Origin: a virus
Reading direction: 5' to 3' (one strand)
DNA length: 50,265 nt
IMG/VR virus record: IMGVR_UViG_3300033571_021147
Coordinates: 1-50,265 of that record
Shown piece after piece: positions 47,404 through 50,265 of this stretch. Under the pieces are notes generated by a model. That model saw only the letters and a list, made by a program, of their open reading frames with translations, was not told the DNA's origin and made no database searches. How positions within the stretch are numbered: position 1 is the stretch's first letter; every line of letters starts with the position of its first letter. Made by a program: the position numbers and the translations under genes.

Positions 47404-49274
47404 TGGCCGAACTAAGAGTCACGGAACTAGAATTTCAACAAATCAAAGAGAATTTAATTCGTTATTTAGGTGCATCTGAACAGTTCTCAGATTACAATTT
47501 CGAAGGTTCAGGTATCAGTAATTTATTGGATGTGTTGGCATATAACACACATTACAATGCCATATTGGCACATCTACAAGCCAATGAAATGTTTATTGAT
47601 ACGGCTGTCAAGCGTTCATCTGTTGTATCTATTGCAAAAACACTAGGATACACACCCAGAAGTGTTATCTCCCCTAAGGCGAGAGTTAATGTCACAGTGG
47701 CAAGTGCTCAGGCAGGACCTTTATCACTACCTGCAAATACAAAATTTTCAGCATCAGTTGATGGGCAAAGTTTTACATTCGTATCATTAGTTGAGCATAT
47801 TGCAACAAAAGTTGCCGGATCATTCACATTTAGTAATGTTGATATTGTTGAAGGTGTTGTCATCTCACAACAACAAACAGTCACATCTGACATTGTGACA
47901 GGTCCCATCACTATTAAAAATAGTAACATTGATTTGTCCACATTGGCCGTCACTGTTCAAAATAGTCAAGCAGATTTAACAACAACAGCATGGAAACGTT
48001 CAGAAACCGTTATTGATATTACAAGTAGTGATACAGTCTATTGGGTGGAAGAAGGTCAAGATGGATATTATAAGTTGTTTTTTGGTGACAACATCATAGG
48101 TAAAAGTTTGACATCAGGAAATATTGTTAACATTCAATATGTGGCATCGTTGGGTGATAGTGCAAATGGTGCACAAACCTTCTCAATTCAAACAACACTA
48201 GGCGGCGGATCTCCAATCACAACGTTAGTGCATGCTGCATCAGGCGGTTCTGACAGAGAAAACATTGATAGTATTCGTTTTAACGCACCTCGATATAATG
48301 CCACACGCGGTAGAGCTGTTACTGTTGAAGATTACAAGTCATTAATTTTAGCAAACTTTGATAAAGCAAAATCTGTTGCCGTTTGGGGTGGTGAACAAAA
48401 TGTTCCTCCCATTTATGGCAAAGTATTCATGTCAATTGATCCTAAAGAAGATTACATCATCACTGAATCTGACAAAGACAACATCATCAACAGTGTAATT
48501 CGTCCTCGTAGTGTATTGTCACTACAGCATGAATTTGTTGATCCTACATATCTTCATGTTGGCATGGATGTGAAAGTTTCGTATAATCCTAAAATTACAC
48601 CATACACATCCAATCAAATTTCAAGTTTAGTTGCAGGGGAAATTCGTCGCTACTTTTCTAATGAATTGTCAACATTGGATAAGAAATTCTATTATGGTCA
48701 ATTGATTAATAGAATACAAACTTCACAGCGTTCCATCTTAGGAACACTGGTAGATTTACGTTTGCAACGTAGACTTGTTCCCATTTTAAATGTCCCTGAA
48801 TCATTGAATGTGTATTTCACAACAGCCATTGAACCCAACTCGTTTAAGAGTACAAATTTCAAGACCACAATTCAAGGTGTTCAATACACCGCCTTTATTC
48901 AAGATTATCCAGATGAAACTCCGCCTTCACGTACAGGAACGGGCACGTTAAAACTTCTGGATGCATCAACCAATAGAATCATTGATAACAACTACGGTAA
49001 AATTTACTATAGTGATTCAGGATTATTTGTTATCAACCGTTTATTGGTTACACAATTAATTGCAGGTGCATTTGATGTCCGTTTTTCTGCGTTACCGCAA
49101 GATTTAAATAAAGATTTAGCACCCACCATTGTAAGAACTACTCCTGTTGTGGAACGTGCTGTTTATCCCTATCCTTCACAAAACATTGTGGTTGTGTTAG
49201 ATGATAGTCAACAAAATAAAGCCCTAGGAACATTGTCTGGTTTAACCGTTACAGCACAACCATTTGAAGGATAA
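47403..49274 (+). CDS. 6: gp6-like baseplate wedge protein
   Basis: 623 aa, close to T4 gp6 (660). DYNFEGSGISNLLDVLAYNT, NAILAHLQANEMFIDTAVKR, TLGYTPRSVISPKARVNV and the central RFNAPRYNATRGRAVTVEDY are the baseplate J/gp6 signature. Forms the iris ring of the baseplate. TAATG overlap on both sides. Confidence 0.93.
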   Translation: MAELRVTELEFQQIKENLIRYLGASEQFSDYNFEGSGISNLLDVLAYNTHYNAILAHLQANEMFIDTAVKRSSVVSIAKTLGYTPRSVISPKARVNVTVASAQAGPLSLPANTKFSASVDGQSFTFVSLVEHIATKVAGSFTFSNVDIVEGVVISQQQTVTSDIVTGPITIKNSNIDLSTLAVTVQNSQADLTTTAWKRSETVIDITSSDTVYWVEEGQDGYYKLFFGDNIIGKSLTSGNIVNIQYVASLGDSANGAQTFSIQTTLGGGSPITTLVHAASGGSDRENIDSIRFNAPRYNATRGRAVTVEDYKSLILANFDKAKSVAVWGGEQNVPPIYGKVFMSIDPKEDYIITESDKDNIINSVIRPRSVLSLQHEFVDPTYLHVGMDVKVSYNPKITPYTSNQISSLVAGEIRRYFSNELSTLDKKFYYGQLINRIQTSQRSILGTLVDLRLQRRLVPILNVPESLNVYFTTAIEPNSFKSTNFKTTIQGVQYTAFIQDYPDETPPSRTGTGTLKLLDASTNRIIDNNYGKIYYSDSGLFVINRLLVTQLIAGAFDVRFSALPQDLNKDLAPTIVRTTPVVERAVYPYPSQNIVVVLDDSQQNKALGTLSGLTVTAQPFEG

Positions 49275-50265
49275 TGTCAAACTTAAAGAACAAGTTACAG
49301 CATTTAGTTGAAGGACAGATACCTGAATATCTTCGCGTATCATATCCTAGATTTGCTTCGTTCATTAAAGAGTACTATACATTTCTTGACACCAATCGTC
49401 AAGCCAATGCAGTACTTCTTAATTCTAACACTTGGACAGACGTTGATTTAACACTAGATTTATTTGTGGATGAAATGCGTAAGCAACATGCTTATGATAT
49501 TTCCTCAGAAGCCTTAACTGAACAGCGTCGTTTAATTAAGTTTATCAATCAATATTACGAAGCAAAGGGAACAGAAAACGCTGCGGAATTGTATTTCCGT
49601 ATGATGTATAATGATACCGCAACTATTAAATATCCCGGTGATTATGTTCTACGTGCTTCTGATGGCGTTTGGCAGTCGAAAAAAACACTGAAGATTGATA
49701 CTGATTTCACACAAATTGATCCTGCCTCATTAGATTTAGCGCCCGCTGATTTACGTGAAGTCGCTGATGATGTATTTTCTCTGAAAGAAAAAACAATATA
49801 TTTAAAGTATCATCGTCGTGAACCTACCGGATTGAAACTATACTCACATGAATTGGGGTGTGTTGAGGTTGGTCGTATCATTACAAACAATGATATTTTT
49901 GAACTAGAAGTTGACGTTCCTAAAACCATCAACGTAAAAGATTTCAATGAAGCTTTAGCAACCTTATCATATTATGATACGGTATGGGTTACAGCATTTG
50001 TTAATGGTGTTGAATATGTGTATGGTTTTTTGACACAGCAACTTATAGGATACACCATTCTTTCCGGCGGTGAAAATTTCCGCCGCCGTGATACCTTCAC
50101 AGTAGAAGTGGAAGAAAGTCCGTTATATCCTATCCCAGGACAAGAAAATAACAATGGCATCATTCGTGTAACAAGTGTAACCAAAAAAGATGTTGAAGAA
50201 TATTTTGCGTCTGATTATGTTTCAATAGGTTCAGAGTATGCTGCCAGTGATACTGAAGGTGTCAT
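49274..50265 (+). CDS. virion structural protein after gp6, 3' partial
   Basis: Open from ATG 49274 (TAATG overlap with gp6) to the right edge, at least 330 codons. YLRVSYPRFASFIKEYYTFLD, FINQYYEAKGTENAAELYFRMMYND and the following beta-rich text match the large structural proteins placed next to gp6 in T4-like marine phages (gp7/baseplate-type). The stop is outside the window. Confidence 0.75.
   Translation, partial: MSNLKNKLQHLVEGQIPEYLRVSYPRFASFIKEYYTFLDTNRQANAVLLNSNTWTDVDLTLDLFVDEMRKQHAYDISSEALTEQRRLIKFINQYYEAKGTENAAELYFRMMYNDTATIKYPGDYVLRASDGVWQSKKTLKIDTDFTQIDPASLDLAPADLREVADDVFSLKEKTIYLKYHRREPTGLKLYSHELGCVEVGRIITNNDIFELEVDVPKTINVKDFNEALATLSYYDTVWVTAFVNGVEYVYGFLTQQLIGYTILSGGENFRRRDTFTVEVEESPLYPIPGQENNNGIIRVTSVTKKDVEEYFASDYVSIGSEYAASDTEGV

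Noticed and set aside
1-50265. CRISPR arrays, insertion sequences, ordinary tRNA genes, integrase or attachment sites
   Set aside because: None seen on reading: no regularly spaced repeats, transposase motifs or complete tRNA cloverleaf; the single T-arm belongs to the permuted tmRNA.

Overview
This window is an internal piece of a T4-like contractile-tailed phage (myovirus) genome of the marine or environmental type. It carries recognisable T4 core genes: gp33, gp59, gp32, gp26, gp51, gp4, gp53, gp48, gp27, gp5, gp25, gp6, dsbA and an ATP-dependent DNA ligase. It also has T4-style late promoters (TATAAATA) and the PhoH, HesB/IscA-like and sulfotransferase-like accessory genes common in marine T4-like phages. 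The host is probably a Gram-negative bacterium. A circularly permuted tmRNA gene of alphaproteobacterial style makes an alphaproteobacterial host or gene source plausible; no photosynthesis genes are seen.

Layout. Bases 1-4325 are a visibly GC-richer left arm of very small early-type genes, an AAA+ ATPase and a DUF7227-like gene, driven by six near-identical strong promoters (TTGACA, 17-base spacer, TGC-TATATTACA). Four of these place the transcription start on or next to the ATG. Bases 4472-14923 hold membrane and lipoprotein genes, zinc-ribbon proteins, a HesB/IscA protein, purine genes (PurA/PurZ family, GMP reductase), an APS-kinase/nucleotidyltransferase fusion with a DUF2061 partner, two sulfotransferase-like proteins, a QueC-like protein, a UV-damage endonuclease, PspC, an exported amidase and DsbA. 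Bases 14920-26392 form one tightly overlapping accessory island: a methyltransferase-like protein, five radical SAM proteins, three SGNH-hydrolase-like proteins and a NodU-type carbamoyltransferase.

Bases 26389-35456 return to replication and expression functions (DNA ligase, PhoH, PD-(D/E)XK exonuclease, permuted tmRNA, gp33-gp59-gp32). Interspersed are a second QueC-like protein, a subtilisin, a third sulfotransferase and a SleB-like wall hydrolase. A bidirectional terminator at 35478-35503 separates gp32 from a minus-strand block (40228 down to 35507): gp4, a conserved virion protein, a tail-tube-like protein, gp26, gp51 and a tape-measure-like protein. From 40267 to the right edge the plus strand carries baseplate genes gp48, gp53, gp27, gp5 (split over two genes, with an M15 peptidase tip), gp25, gp6 and the start of the next structural gene.

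The most notable signals are the permuted phage tmRNA behind a late promoter; the radical SAM/SGNH/carbamoyltransferase island; a probable programmed -1 frameshift joining gp26 to gp51 just before the tape-measure gene; and recurrent promoter placement that predicts leaderless mRNAs for both early and late genes.
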